Below are positions 8,155-14,778 of a stretch of DNA of 34,532 nt, one piece after another. The notes under the pieces are model-generated. The model searched no databases and was not told where the DNA came from. It worked only from the letters and a program-made list of their open reading frames with translations. This DNA comes from a virus. The number at the start of each line of letters is the position of its first letter. Position 1 is the stretch's first letter. A program made the position numbers and the translations under genes. Where the stretch lies: positions 1 through 34,532 of IMG/VR virus record IMGVR_UViG_3300046169_000033; one strand, given 5' to 3'.

Positions 8155-9129
8155 CTACTGCATAAACAATTTGAATAATTCTTTTATATCGCTATCGCCA
8201 TAACCATCAACTATATACCCTTTCTTCAAGAGCTCTGATTTCATAAAGTCTACTTCAGAAGATGATGTGGGTGGCGAGTAGGTTAAGCCAGTTGCCGCTT
8301 GCCGCATTTGACCTGTTTGTTGATCTATTGGAAATCCTGCGCTTTCCTGCTGCACCGGCATTTGCATTGAGGAAGGCATTAAATAACTTGGTGCTGCTGG
8401 TTCCTTAGGATAAGGCGCAAAATCTTCTGGCCCCATCGGGGAAAATGCACCATGATAATCTGCGCTCATTGGATCTACCATTGGCGACTGCGAGCTTATT
8501 ACAGATTGCCCCGTAGGCGCTGGGGCCGGTGCTGGGGTTGGCGGCTCATAAAATCGTCCACCCTCATCATAATAACCAACGCGCTCGCTTTCATTACCAG
8601 CAAGCATATTAGCTATATTGCCTAGACCACTAAAGCCACCCGCGCCTCTGAAGCCACCACCGCTTGCCTGTGGGCCACCTTCATCAAACATATCGGTCAA
8701 ATCACGGTAGCCAATTCTTTCACGCGGCACATCGCCAGATCCTTTAGGAGGAACCTTCATTACGTTCAGAATATTAGATAAAGGCCCACCAGCAAAATAT
8801 GTGTCAGAAGTATTCATCCCGCCACCGTCAAACATATCTACATAAGCAGGAACATATTTCCCAGCATCATTATAATAACCAAAGCCACTTTTCTCTGTGC
8901 GGCTCGCAGTAATAGCCTTTTGACCCTTAGAGGTAGACGGGTCTACCGTTTTGCCGCCACCTTTACCGCCACTTCCACTTGATTTTGACGATGCTTTTGG
9001 CCCGTTATTATCACTGCCAAATCCTACAGGCTTTAACCCCTCTGGGCGCTTCTTGGGTCTTTTATTTCCGCTGCCCCCAAATACTTTTCCACTTAGGTTT
9101 TCGCCGCTTTTAAAAGTATAAGTTGCCAT
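8155..9129 (-). CDS. Low-complexity virion-type protein, 324 aa
   Basis: The start MATYTFKSGENLSGKVFGGS overlaps the stop of the upstream 16-aa gene (TAATG). The N-terminal third is Lys/Gly/Ser rich. The middle repeats short YY-D/N-x-G-G and MFDxGG motifs (GYYNDAGKYV, DMFDGGG, DMFDEGG, GYYDEGGRFY). A proline- and alanine-rich linker (PPTPAPAPAPTG) follows, then a Met/Gln-rich stretch and a short helical tail ending FKLFMQ. It looks like a disordered structural or ejected protein. No family is recognised. Confidence 0.55.
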   Translation of the reverse strand: MATYTFKSGENLSGKVFGGSGNKRPKKRPEGLKPVGFGSDNNGPKASSKSSGSGGKGGGKTVDPSTSKGQKAITASRTEKSGFGYYNDAGKYVPAYVDMFDGGGMNTSDTYFAGGPLSNILNVMKVPPKGSGDVPRERIGYRDLTDMFDEGGPQASGGGFRGAGGFSGLGNIANMLAGNESERVGYYDEGGRFYEPPTPAPAPAPTGQSVISSQSPMVDPMSADYHGAFSPMGPEDFAPYPKEPAAPSYLMPSSMQMPVQQESAGFPIDQQTGQMRQAATGLTYSPPTSSSEVDFMKSELLKKGYIVDGYGDSDIKELFKLFMQ

Positions 9130-9179
9130 TATTTTTTCTTACCGCCCTTGCGGCCCTTTTTCTTATATCCACAACGCAT
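9129..9179 (-). CDS. 16-aa basic peptide
   Basis: ATG at 9179 encodes MRCGYKKKGRKGGKKK, then TAA whose last base is the first base of the next gene's ATG (TAATG). It begins one base after the stop of the 34-aa Cys-rich gene. The composition (nine Lys/Arg of 16) and end-to-end packing match the neighbouring small genes, so translation is plausible despite the length. A basic nucleic-acid-binding peptide is the obvious guess; nothing firmer can be said. Confidence 0.4.
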   Translation of the reverse strand: MRCGYKKKGRKGGKKK

Positions 9180-9180
9180 T

Positions 9181-9285
9181 TTATTTACCCGCTATTGATT
9201 TCATCAAACATTTACCGGCTTTCTTGCAAGCACCCCTAGTCGGGCAACCACTGCAAGGCGTAAAATCTTTTCCATATTTTGCCAT
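9181..9285 (-). CDS. 34-aa Cys-rich peptide
   Basis: The ATG at 9285 overlaps the stop of the 73-aa gene (TAATG). The product begins MAKYGKDFTPCSGCPTRGAC and continues K-K-A-G-K-C before a short tail. The four cysteines (C-x2-C-x5-C-x5-C) could bind one zinc ion. Similar K/C-rich mini-proteins recur in marine phage genomes from memory. Function unknown; a metal-binding, DNA-associated role is inferred from composition and from neighbours of the same kind. Confidence 0.55.
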   Translation of the reverse strand: MAKYGKDFTPCSGCPTRGACKKAGKCLMKSIAGK

Positions 9286-9506
9286 TATGATTTCCTCTTT
9301 GGCTTCCAGCTAATTCTTTTCGGGCCTGTTTTCTTCTTCGCCATCTTTTTTGCCGTTGGTGATTTTGCTTCACTTGCGGGGCGACACGCTGGATATGATT
9401 TCCGCTTATCCTTTTTTCCACTGCGCCCACAAGGTTTTCCCGTTTTGACATCCCGCCAATCTTCTTTAAACCATTTGGTCAAACCGCCACGGGGCTTCTT
9501 AGGCAT
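9285..9506 (-). CDS. Small basic protein, 73 aa
   Basis: The ATG at 9506 lies inside the end of the upstream gene (shared ATGCCTAA) and gives MPKKPRGGLTKWFKEDWRDV. It then carries KTGKPCGRSGKKDKRKSYPA, a cysteine-arginine pair (ACRP) and a tail KKKTGPKRISWKPKRKS. The W-x-D-V-x-T-G-K-x-C-G-R-S-G-K core is a recurring phage and algal-virus small-protein pattern. The protein is very basic. An earlier in-frame ATG at 9515 is less likely because the overlap arrangement favours 9506. Function unknown. Confidence 0.6.
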   Translation of the reverse strand: MPKKPRGGLTKWFKEDWRDVKTGKPCGRSGKKDKRKSYPACRPASEAKSPTAKKMAKKKTGPKRISWKPKRKS

Positions 9507-9678
9507 ACTTCCCACCCCGTGCTTTGTAGGTTTTTACAACCCAGCCGCTTGCATATGCGGAAGGCCAGACATCAAATTTCCGCTTTGCTTCCGCTGTAAC
9601 CTGATTATACAACTTTTTATTCTTTGGCGTTGCACCACTGGTTTTTTTGGGCGACCGTTTTGATGTGGTTTTAGCCAT
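9499..9678 (-). CDS. DUF5872-like small protein, 59 aa
   Basis: The ATG at 9678 is preceded by GGAGAGG. The product begins MAKTTSKRSPKKTSGATPKN and holds the core LYNQVTAEAKRKFDVWPSAY followed by ASGWVVKTYKARGGKY. The pattern Y-x-x-V-x-x-x-A-K-x-K-F-x-V-x-P-S-A-Y-A-S-x-W is what I recall as DUF5872, found in phages and in large eukaryotic viruses. It is the first of the tiny genes after TerL (35 bp gap). Function is not known; a structural or DNA-associated role is inferred from basic charge. Confidence 0.65.
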   Translation of the reverse strand: MAKTTSKRSPKKTSGATPKNKKLYNQVTAEAKRKFDVWPSAYASGWVVKTYKARGGKYA

Positions 9679-9713
9679 AAACCTCTCCGCATATTTTGGG
9701 CCACACTACCACA

Positions 9714-10977
9714 TTAGGCTATGCCGCGCAAATTCCTTCTGATCGGTTCGCCCCAATCCTGCTGCGTCTGCTTTCCGACAGCTAAATATCGGAATGCATC
9801 TGCGCCGTGAGATGTCCAATCGTGCAAGCGGTCTACCTCGCCAAGTCTTTAACGTCTTCGTCAAATTCCCTACGATATTGCCGCAACGCCTCTATACCTC
9901 TGGCGCAATCTTTCTCGTCAAACCAGCAACGTGCAATCATAGACCGTGCGGCCTGTATTCCGTCATCTACAGCAAGCTTTGGGGCTATTGTGATATCAGA
10001 TATGCCCAGCGCGTCTAAAGTCTCTACGCGGCTCTTTCCTGTGCCTAGCTCCTTCACTTGCACATCGTGCGGTAATATATGCTCAGAATAGTGATAGCCT
10101 TTCTCACTGAGAACCTTTGCATAATGATCTAAGCCAACCCCGCTGCTTTCATAATAATCTATGATGCGGATCTCCTGCCCTACATATTGAGCAAAGAATA
10201 TGGCTGTGCTGTCGCCTATGCCAAGATCCCATGCGGTTGTAACTCCTACGGCTGGATCATACGGCACATTTGTCACCCTACCGTCAGAGGTAGCCGTTTT
10301 CATTTCTTGCGCGTAATATGCCCCTTGGATCGCCGCTTCAAAGCTGCATTCAAACTCTTGCTCATAGCGATCTTCGCCCATTGTGCGTTTAGCTTCTTCA
10401 AGCTCATCCTCATCAAGAATATCTGTCTCAGACGCTTTGAACATCCTGCACCACCACTCAGGATGGTTCTTCGCATAGTCATACATTTCCCAAAATTCGT
10501 TTTTGCCTTTAGGCGTCCCAATTATTGTGGCGCGGCCCTTACGATCTACAATAGCTGGCCTAATGACTGTAGGCCATGCTGATGCAGGGAAGTCAGCCAT
10601 TTCGTCAAGCACTACCGCATCAAAATACAAACCACGCATAGCGTTGTAATTATCAGCGCCAAATAACCGAAATCTTGCACCATTGGGGAAGTCTATCCTT
10701 AGCTCGCTATGATTAACTTTGATGTGGGGAATGTCTTGCGTGTACTCTAGCGCATAATCCCAAGCCACTGCTTTTGATTGGCTGAGATACGGGGCGATAT
10801 AAGCCACCCTGACGTTAGGAAGATCAATGGTTAGCGCATCTCTGATAAGATCATTAACCGCAGCCACAGTCTTACCAAATCGTCCTGTGAGCGACCAATA
10901 CTGCGAAAACGCTCTGTTCTATCGTGAAACTCTCGCGCTTGTAGCCTTGGCGTGTAGTCAATTTCTATGACTTCCAT
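9714..10977 (-). CDS. terL: Terminase large subunit, broken by three single-base indels
   Basis: The ATG at 10977 gives MEVIEIDYTPRLQAREFHDR. One extra base in the A4 run at 10906-10909, one at about 10883 and one missing in the CC run at about 9836 break the frame. Correction yields a 420-aa protein reading RFAVLVAHRRFGKTVAAVND (Walker A), VVLDEMADFP (Walker B), SAW... and TIIGTPKG, the nuclease start VTTAWDLGIGDSTAIFF, and the last acidic motif WTSHGADAFRYL, which is only visible beyond the third break. It would cut and pump genome DNA into the prohead. TerS overlaps its start by 13 bp. All expected ATPase and nuclease motifs are present once corrected, so errors in the consensus are more likely than gene death. 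Confidence 0.85.
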
Positions 10978-11255
10978 TTTATGACAAACTCATGCTCGCC
11001 CTGTGCGCCAGATCCCGTAACCTGTAATGGCAGAACCTTTCCCATAAGAGCCATGAAGGCAGTTGGGTTTGCTTCTGCTTGCAGTTCCAGATAGGCAACC
11101 ATGCCACGTTTACCACCGGCTAATTCAGCAGCTTCTAATATAGCATCTTTTAAAAGCTTACTGTTTTTATTCTTAGCGCCTTTGGGTCTGCCCTTACCAG
11201 CAGCGGGCGGTTTACTTTTCACTATGTTAGTGTCGGTTTCAACTTCTGGTTGCAT
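10965..11255 (-). CDS. Probable terminase small subunit
   Basis: This encodes 96 aa beginning MQPEVETDTNIVKSKPPAAG. A basic GRPKGAKNKNSKLLKDAILE segment, typical of the DNA-binding part of small terminases and related phage proteins, precedes a helical segment and a short C-terminus ending VIKWKS. Shine-Dalgarno-like AAGGACGG lies upstream. It overlaps the TerL start by 13 bp, the usual TerS-TerL coupling. No frame defect. The assignment rests on position, the G-R-P-K-G-x-x-N-K motif and size. Confidence 0.65.
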   Translation of the reverse strand: MQPEVETDTNIVKSKPPAAGKGRPKGAKNKNSKLLKDAILEAAELAGGKRGMVAYLELQAEANPTAFMALMGKVLPLQVTGSGAQGEHEFVIKWKS

Positions 11256-11311
11256 AAGTCCGTCCTTAGAGGGTGCGTCTATATGTTGTGTATAGTATGC
11301 TAAGAACCACT

Positions 11312-11360
11312 AAAAGAAAAGACCCCCCTCGTTGCAGTGCGTAACCTAGCCAGAGGGGGG
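11312..11360 (-). terminator. Rho-independent terminator between replication and packaging genes
   Basis: An 8-bp perfect stem (CCCCCCTC at 11323-11330 with GAGGGGGG at 11353-11360) encloses a 22-nt loop. Read on the minus strand it is followed by TCTTTTCTTTTAG. It follows the 162-aa gene (ends 11403) and precedes TerS (starts 11255), so it should separate the early minus-strand transcript from the late one. The remaining ~55 bases before TerS hold a possible late promoter with CTATACACAAC, similar to CTATGCACAAC in the HTH control region. Confidence 0.7.
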
Positions 11361-11402
11361 CAGTTGAGCAGACAGAGGGTATGACGCCCAACTAAAAGAC
11401 TA

Positions 11403-11891
11403 TCACGCCTCAAATCGTTTTGCAAAACCTATTGCCTCGCGGTATGGCAACAAATCCTGATCGGTTACAAGGCCGCGCTCTACCAGTGCTTCGCCCATCT
11501 TACCATTGACCCAATTATCACCGACAGGCTCGCCGCGTTTAATTCTATCAGCATTGATCTTGTAAGTGTCGGGTTTCCAAGGCCCAGAGGCAACGTCACG
11601 GCCACTGGCTTTGTCAAAGCAACTCTTAATGGCTGATGCTATGTCAGATGCTTTAGGCCATGAGCGTGAAGTATGAGCCGCCTTAATCTTCAACGTTGCA
11701 CGTTCAAACGTACCGGCCAAATGATCTGGTGTAGTGTTGTTTGGAAAAAGCTGGTTCAGAGCCTTTGCCGTTACATCAATCTCATCTTGCTGCGCCGTTT
11801 CGCTGCTGCGCAAATGGCTAGGAATTGCATAGCTGCTTAACATTGCTGCTAAATGACGCTTAATCATATCTACTCTTTGACCATAATCCAT
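11403..11891 (-). CDS. Replication-module protein of unknown function, 162 aa
   Basis: The ATG at 11891 overlaps the stop of the initiator-like gene (TAATG). The protein begins MDYGQRVDMIKRHLAAMLSS and is largely helical, with SWPKASDIASAIKSCFDKAS in the middle and a glutamate-rich C-terminus. Its place directly after an initiator-like protein is where many phages encode a helicase loader, and the W-P-x-x-x-D-I-x-x-A-I pattern would suit that, but no ATP-binding motif is visible. The loader idea is inference only. Confidence 0.5.
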   Translation of the reverse strand: MDYGQRVDMIKRHLAAMLSSYAIPSHLRSSETAQQDEIDVTAKALNQLFPNNTTPDHLAGTFERATLKIKAAHTSRSWPKASDIASAIKSCFDKASGRDVASGPWKPDTYKINADRIKRGEPVGDNWVNGKMGEALVERGLVTDQDLLPYREAIGFAKRFEA

Positions 11892-12571
11892 TACACTGTC
11901 TCCCGTTTTGCTTGCTCAATATTTGTCATAGCTTTTTTGTAGCTATCAGATTTCTCACCATGAAGTGATTTAAAGAACCAATCAACCTCTATGCTCTGCC
12001 AACCCTTTTCTTCGCACATAGCCAATGCATCAGATGGCTCACCACCGCCGACGAAGATCCACCGTAGTTTGTCAGACAATCTTTTAGCAGCAGTTTCAGT
12101 AAGTGGTTTTTTGATAGATTTACGATATGCAATGAAACTGTCAGCAGCTTCTTCATCCATCAACCAAGTAGATAAAATATTCCTAATATTATTACTTTGT
12201 TTTTTAACTGGTTTATTATCTGGTATAGGTTCGCCCTCTGGGGCCATTCCATTTGCCCTCTGGGTCAAATCCACCTGACCTACGGGGCAGTACCATTTTG
12301 TCCTATCGTAACCCGACTTATTGAATGTTCCTGAGATGATAAGACCAGCACTCTCAAGCGTAGACAATGCGGTTCTGATTTGCTTGCCAGAGAGATATGG
12401 AAACAGTTTTTCAAACGCCGCTATGCTGTTATATGTCCAGTAAGATCCCTCATGCAGATGGCGGTTGTTTGCAGCATTCTTCTCTGTCCAGAATAAAATG
12501 TTCTGATAAATAACAGCCGCGTTGACGCCTACAGCGCAAGCAATTGCTGGATTGAAAGTGTGATTTGACAT
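11891..12571 (-). CDS. Replication initiator-like protein (winged-helix N-terminus)
   Basis: This encodes 226 aa. The first ~95 residues (AVIYQNILFWTEKNAANNRH, then YWTYNSIAAFEKLFPYLSGK and QIRTALSTLESAGLI) form the winged-helix pattern seen in phage replisome organisers and DnaD/RepA-like proteins: a condition-sensing helix-turn-helix followed by a wing. A basic linker (KKQSNNIRN) leads to a C-terminal helical domain (MDEEAADSFIAYRKSIKKPL). It likely binds the phage origin and recruits host replication proteins, as no DNA polymerase is encoded. The start is preceded by AAAGGGGTCACG. Confidence 0.65.
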   Translation of the reverse strand: MSNHTFNPAIACAVGVNAAVIYQNILFWTEKNAANNRHLHEGSYWTYNSIAAFEKLFPYLSGKQIRTALSTLESAGLIISGTFNKSGYDRTKWYCPVGQVDLTQRANGMAPEGEPIPDNKPVKKQSNNIRNILSTWLMDEEAADSFIAYRKSIKKPLTETAAKRLSDKLRWIFVGGGEPSDALAMCEEKGWQSIEVDWFFKSLHGEKSDSYKKAMTNIEQAKRETV

Positions 12572-12646
12572 CGTGACCCCTTTATTTTTTTGTGCCTATA
12601 GTGTATCAGGAGTTCCATTGTGTTCTCCAACACTGTTTACCCCTAC

Positions 12647-12676
12647 GAACCGTCAGCATGACCAAGCTGGCGGTTC
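12647..12676. terminator. Strong hairpin after the HTH regulator
   Basis: GAACCGTCAG (12647-12656) pairs with CTGGCGGTTC (12667-12676), ten base pairs with one G-T pair, around a 10-nt loop. It starts three bases below the HTH stop codon (minus-strand sense). No T-run follows on the minus strand, so intrinsic termination is not assured; it may stabilise or attenuate the regulator transcript. The stretch 12577-12646 holds the leader of the initiator-like gene with a possible weak promoter. Confidence 0.5.
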
Positions 12677-12678
12677 TA

Positions 12679-12864
12679 TTATTTCTGGCGCTCAAAGTAA
12701 TCTGACAAACGCTCTACCGTTTCATAACGTATTTTGCCAACGCCATTCCGCACATTGTATATAGTCCAGCGCGATAATCCAGTAGCATCTGCTATAGCTT
12801 GCACTTGACGATCACCAAGCATTTGCTGGATTTTATCAAGTCGGTACATTGTACTAGCTTCCAT
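12679..12864 (-). CDS. HTH (Cro/CI-like) transcriptional regulator, 61 aa
   Basis: The ATG at 12864 (GGAGTG 8 nt upstream) gives MEASTMYRLDKIQQMLGDRQ; an earlier in-frame ATG lacks such a site. The helix-turn-helix reads VQAIADATGLSRWTIYNVRN with a following helix ETVERLSDYFERQK, as in small Cro-like repressors. It is divergent from the early plus block across a symmetric promoter-operator region. By analogy it represses its own and the opposite promoter, and motif sharing suggests it also acts on three downstream promoters. Only the DNA-binding domain is present; no cleavage or oligomerisation domain. Confidence 0.7.
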   Translation of the reverse strand: MEASTMYRLDKIQQMLGDRQVQAIADATGLSRWTIYNVRNGVGKIRYETVERLSDYFERQK

Positions 12865-12890
12865 TTTTTTCACTCCAAAAACAATTATGG

Positions 12891-12926
12891 GGTTGTGCAT
12901 AGACTACAATGCTGCTAGGTACAACC
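12891..12926. promoter_or_regulatory. Overlapping face-to-face promoters with inverted-repeat ends
   Basis: GGTTGT at 12891-12896 and ACAACC at 12921-12926 are a perfect inverted pair. They form the -35 boxes of two opposing promoters: plus TTGTGC (12893-12898), 17 bp, TAGGTA (12916-12921); minus TTGTAC (12924-12919), 17 bp, TATGCA (12901-12896). The two promoters therefore share nearly all their DNA, so only one polymerase can bind. The minus strand of the spacer contains TGTAGTCTAT, matching the motif at the three plus promoters. The -10 boxes are weak, as expected if an activator or supercoiling helps. Not tested. Confidence 0.5.
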
Positions 12927-12951
12927 CACAAAATGCAATTGGGGGTACGAA

Positions 12952-13137
12952 ATGCATAAACATCCAACACCAGCAGAGATCCAAGCTGCTATCGTAAAAG
13001 CTATGATTGAGATGGCTGTAAAGGAAAACATCTCAACGCATACTGTAAGCCGCATGATTAAGGCTGTAGAGACAGGCGTTAAAGCTGCAAACTTTCACCA
13101 TGATTTGACCAAGGAGATCGCTGGCTATGCAAGCTAA
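12952..13137 (+). CDS. Hypothetical early protein, 61 aa
   Basis: This begins MHKHPTPAEIQAAIVKAMIE and is almost entirely helical (KENISTHTVSRMIKAVETGV). GGGGGTACGAA lies just upstream of the ATG. It is the first gene of the plus block and overlaps the start of the annealing protein by 11 bp. The P-T-P-A-E-I opening and two helices could be a small DNA- or protein-binding module, but no family is recognised. Its early position suggests takeover or regulation of recombination. Confidence 0.55.
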   Translation: MHKHPTPAEIQAAIVKAMIEMAVKENISTHTVSRMIKAVETGVKAANFHHDLTKEIAGYAS

Positions 13138-13735
13138 TAAATTTCATCAAGCAATGGATCTTGTTGCTGAACTTAATAAATCGCACGGTGTAAAACAGCG
13201 CGGCGGCAAGCAATACACAGAGGTTGCCAAGCGCGTAGAGGCGTTCCGCATGTCATTTGGCGGTGATTACGGCATCACGACTGAGATCCTGCATAACGAT
13301 GGTAAGACGGTTATCGTGCGGGCTTTGATCGCCGACAAGGATGGTTTTGTAGTTGGATCTGGCCTTGCAGAAGAAATACGCGGATCATCACACATTACAA
13401 AAACGTCTGCTGTAGAAGTTTGCGAGACTTCTGCAATTGGACGGGCGCTTGCCAGCATGGGTATGCATGGTGGGCAGTATGCATCATCAAATGAGATGGA
13501 TGGCATTTCTCGCAAGGAAGCAGCACACGCTGAACAGTCTAAGCCAACAATGGAATTAGACATAGATGCCAGAGTAGATGCATCTATAGAATTTTACAAA
13601 AACTGCACCGCGTCAGCTTTTGAGAAGTTTGAGCCAAAATTTAAAAAGCTCATCAACAGCACAGGGATAACGTCAGATCAATATGACGCGCTCTTTGATG
13701 CAAACAATAACCGCAAATTGGAGCTAGGAATATGA
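13127..13735 (+). CDS. Single-strand annealing protein-like (ERF/Rad52 superfamily)
   Basis: This encodes 202 aa with AAGGAG 9 nt upstream. The N-terminal ~120 residues contain KQYTEVAKRVEAFRMSFGGD, YGITTEI, a beta pattern TVIVRALIADKDGFVVGSG, and the conserved ITKTSAVEVCETSAIGRALA-like helix, then GGQYASSNEMDG. This pattern is that of ERF/Sak-type phage annealing proteins related to Rad52, which pair complementary single strands and work with the SSB encoded 4 bp overlapping downstream. The C-terminus is a variable helical tail. Placement beside SSB strengthens the call. Confidence 0.7.
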   Translation: MQANKFHQAMDLVAELNKSHGVKQRGGKQYTEVAKRVEAFRMSFGGDYGITTEILHNDGKTVIVRALIADKDGFVVGSGLAEEIRGSSHITKTSAVEVCETSAIGRALASMGMHGGQYASSNEMDGISRKEAAHAEQSKPTMELDIDARVDASIEFYKNCTASAFEKFEPKFKKLINSTGITSDQYDALFDANNNRKLELGI

Positions 13736-14085
13736 AAGCGATTACTATCGTTGGGCGTCTTACCAAAGACAGTGAAGTTCGTGAGAACGACAGAGGGGGA
13801 TTTGTCTCCTTTTCTGTCGCAGTTGACGATGGCTGGGGAGAAAACAAAGGCGTGATGTTCTTTGATGTATCGTACAACCGTCCACAGTTATCTCAGTATC
13901 TAAAAAAAGGTACGCAAGTAGCCGTGACAGGCGATCTAAAGACCCGTGAGTACAACGGCAAAACTTTTTTAGGTGTTAGGCCATCAGAAGTTAAGCTGCT
14001 TGGTGGGCGCTCTGCGGAGCCTGTAAAGTACACCGAACATCAAGCACCACCGCCCAATGATGTGGATGACGAAATCCCCTTTTAG
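13732..14085 (+). CDS. ssb: Single-stranded DNA-binding protein
   Basis: This encodes 117 aa, overlapping the upstream stop (ATGA). The OB-fold pattern begins MKAITIVGRLTKDSEVREND, followed by FVSFSVAVDDGW, a FFDVSYNRPQLSQYLKKGTQ segment, and VAVTGDLKTREYNGKTFLGV. The C-terminal tip DVDDEIPF is the acidic-hydrophobic tail that SSBs use to recruit partner proteins. It likely protects replication and recombination intermediates and partners with the annealing protein. Length is short for bacterial SSB but usual for phage. Confidence 0.85.
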   Translation: MKAITIVGRLTKDSEVRENDRGGFVSFSVAVDDGWGENKGVMFFDVSYNRPQLSQYLKKGTQVAVTGDLKTREYNGKTFLGVRPSEVKLLGGRSAEPVKYTEHQAPPPNDVDDEIPF

Positions 14086-14095
14086 GGGCCAATCA

Positions 14096-14149
14096 GGGGG
14101 TGGGTCAGGTTTGGCAATGGTGCATAAGCTTGGCAGGAAGCCCACCCCC
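14096..14149 (+). other. Long-loop hairpin in the ssb downstream gap
   Basis: GGGGGTGGG (14096-14104) and CCCACCCCC (14141-14149) are perfectly complementary over nine bases and enclose a 36-nt loop. It occupies most of the 89-bp gap between ssb and the next gene and ends 25 bases before that start. No T-run follows, so it is not a standard terminator. It may be an mRNA-stabilising stem, a partial terminator, or a protein-binding structure. Confidence 0.5.
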
Positions 14150-14174
14150 ACAACCATGTGTTTAGGAGAAAACA

Positions 14175-14390
14175 ATGGAAATTAAAATTGATAAAAAAGT
14201 GCCAATGCCGACTGTTGGCCGTGTTGGTAAATGGCGTGATGCTTTAAAAGAAATGAAGAAAGGCCATAGCGTTTTATTGAATAAAGGCGGTGAAAGAAAT
14301 GCCATGTGGGCCGCTGCAAAAAAACTGGATATAAAAATAATTTCCAGAGCAGAAGGTGACAAAATCAGAGTTTGGCGAGCAAGTGCCTAA
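14175..14390 (+). CDS. Small early protein, 71 aa
   Basis: This begins MEIKIDKKVPMPTVGRVGKW, with AGGAGAA upstream. It contains RDALKEMKKGHSVLL, NAMWAAAKKLDIKIISRAEG and a C-terminal IRVWRAS. The order (short basic N-terminus, helix, A-x-x-x-x-I-K-I-x-x-R, final strand with R-V-W-R) is a frequent small phage fold of unknown function. It follows the hairpin-bearing gap and overlaps the next gene by several bases. Confidence 0.6.
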   Translation: MEIKIDKKVPMPTVGRVGKWRDALKEMKKGHSVLLNKGGERNAMWAAAKKLDIKIISRAEGDKIRVWRASA

Positions 14391-14778
14391 AATTCAAGTA
14401 CACCTAAAGAGCGGGCAGTTATTGCCCGTTTCTCAATACGATGCGCAGCGCATGGAAGATTTTGCTGATGGTCAAGTTTTCAACCTGACATCTACCGGCA
14501 AGAGATCCAACCCGCATCACAATCTCTATTGGGCGGCGCTTCGCAACGTATGTAAAGACACTGGCAAATGGCCCACCGAAAAACATCTGCACGATGAGTT
14601 AAAATTTGCGTGTGGTTATTACAGCATGAAATACAATGAATTGGCTGAAGAATTTATGCGTATTCCAAGCAGCATTTCGTTTGACCAAATGAGCCAGCAA
14701 GACTTTATGAAATATTTTGAGGCAGCTATGGAAAAGCTGTCAGAGGCGATAGGATATGACCCGTTACACATACAGTAA
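14356..14778 (+). CDS. Conserved phage protein of the recombination region, 131-140 aa
   Basis: The start is uncertain: GTG at 14356 or GTG at 14383 (VPKIQVHLKS...), the latter overlapping the preceding stop by 8 nt. Recognisable segments are RSNPHHNLYWAALRNVCKDT, then HDELKFACGYYSMKY, and a C-terminal IPSSISFDQMSQQDFMKYFE, ending in a helix (AAMEKLSEAIGYDPLHI). The combination N-x-Y-W-A...L-H-x-x-L-K-x-x-x-G and I-x-F-D-x-M-x-Q-x-x-F recurs in phage recombination regions. Function unknown; a DNA-processing partner is an inference. Confidence 0.55.
   Translation: MTKSEFGEQVPKIQVHLKSGQLLPVSQYDAQRMEDFADGQVFNLTSTGKRSNPHHNLYWAALRNVCKDTGKWPTEKHLHDELKFACGYYSMKYNELAEEFMRIPSSISFDQMSQQDFMKYFEAAMEKLSEAIGYDPLHIQ

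Noticed and set aside
9714-10977. Intron or intein in terL
   Set aside because: Breaks are single bases without added sequence, so no insertion is present.
12577-12646. Operator or strong promoter ahead of the initiator-like gene (GGAG...CTCC dyad)
   Set aside because: Only 4-bp arms and poor -10/-35 matches; too weak to list.
12573-12764. 63-aa plus-strand frame over the regulator
   Set aside because: Antisense to the HTH gene, spans a hairpin, and lacks a ribosome site.
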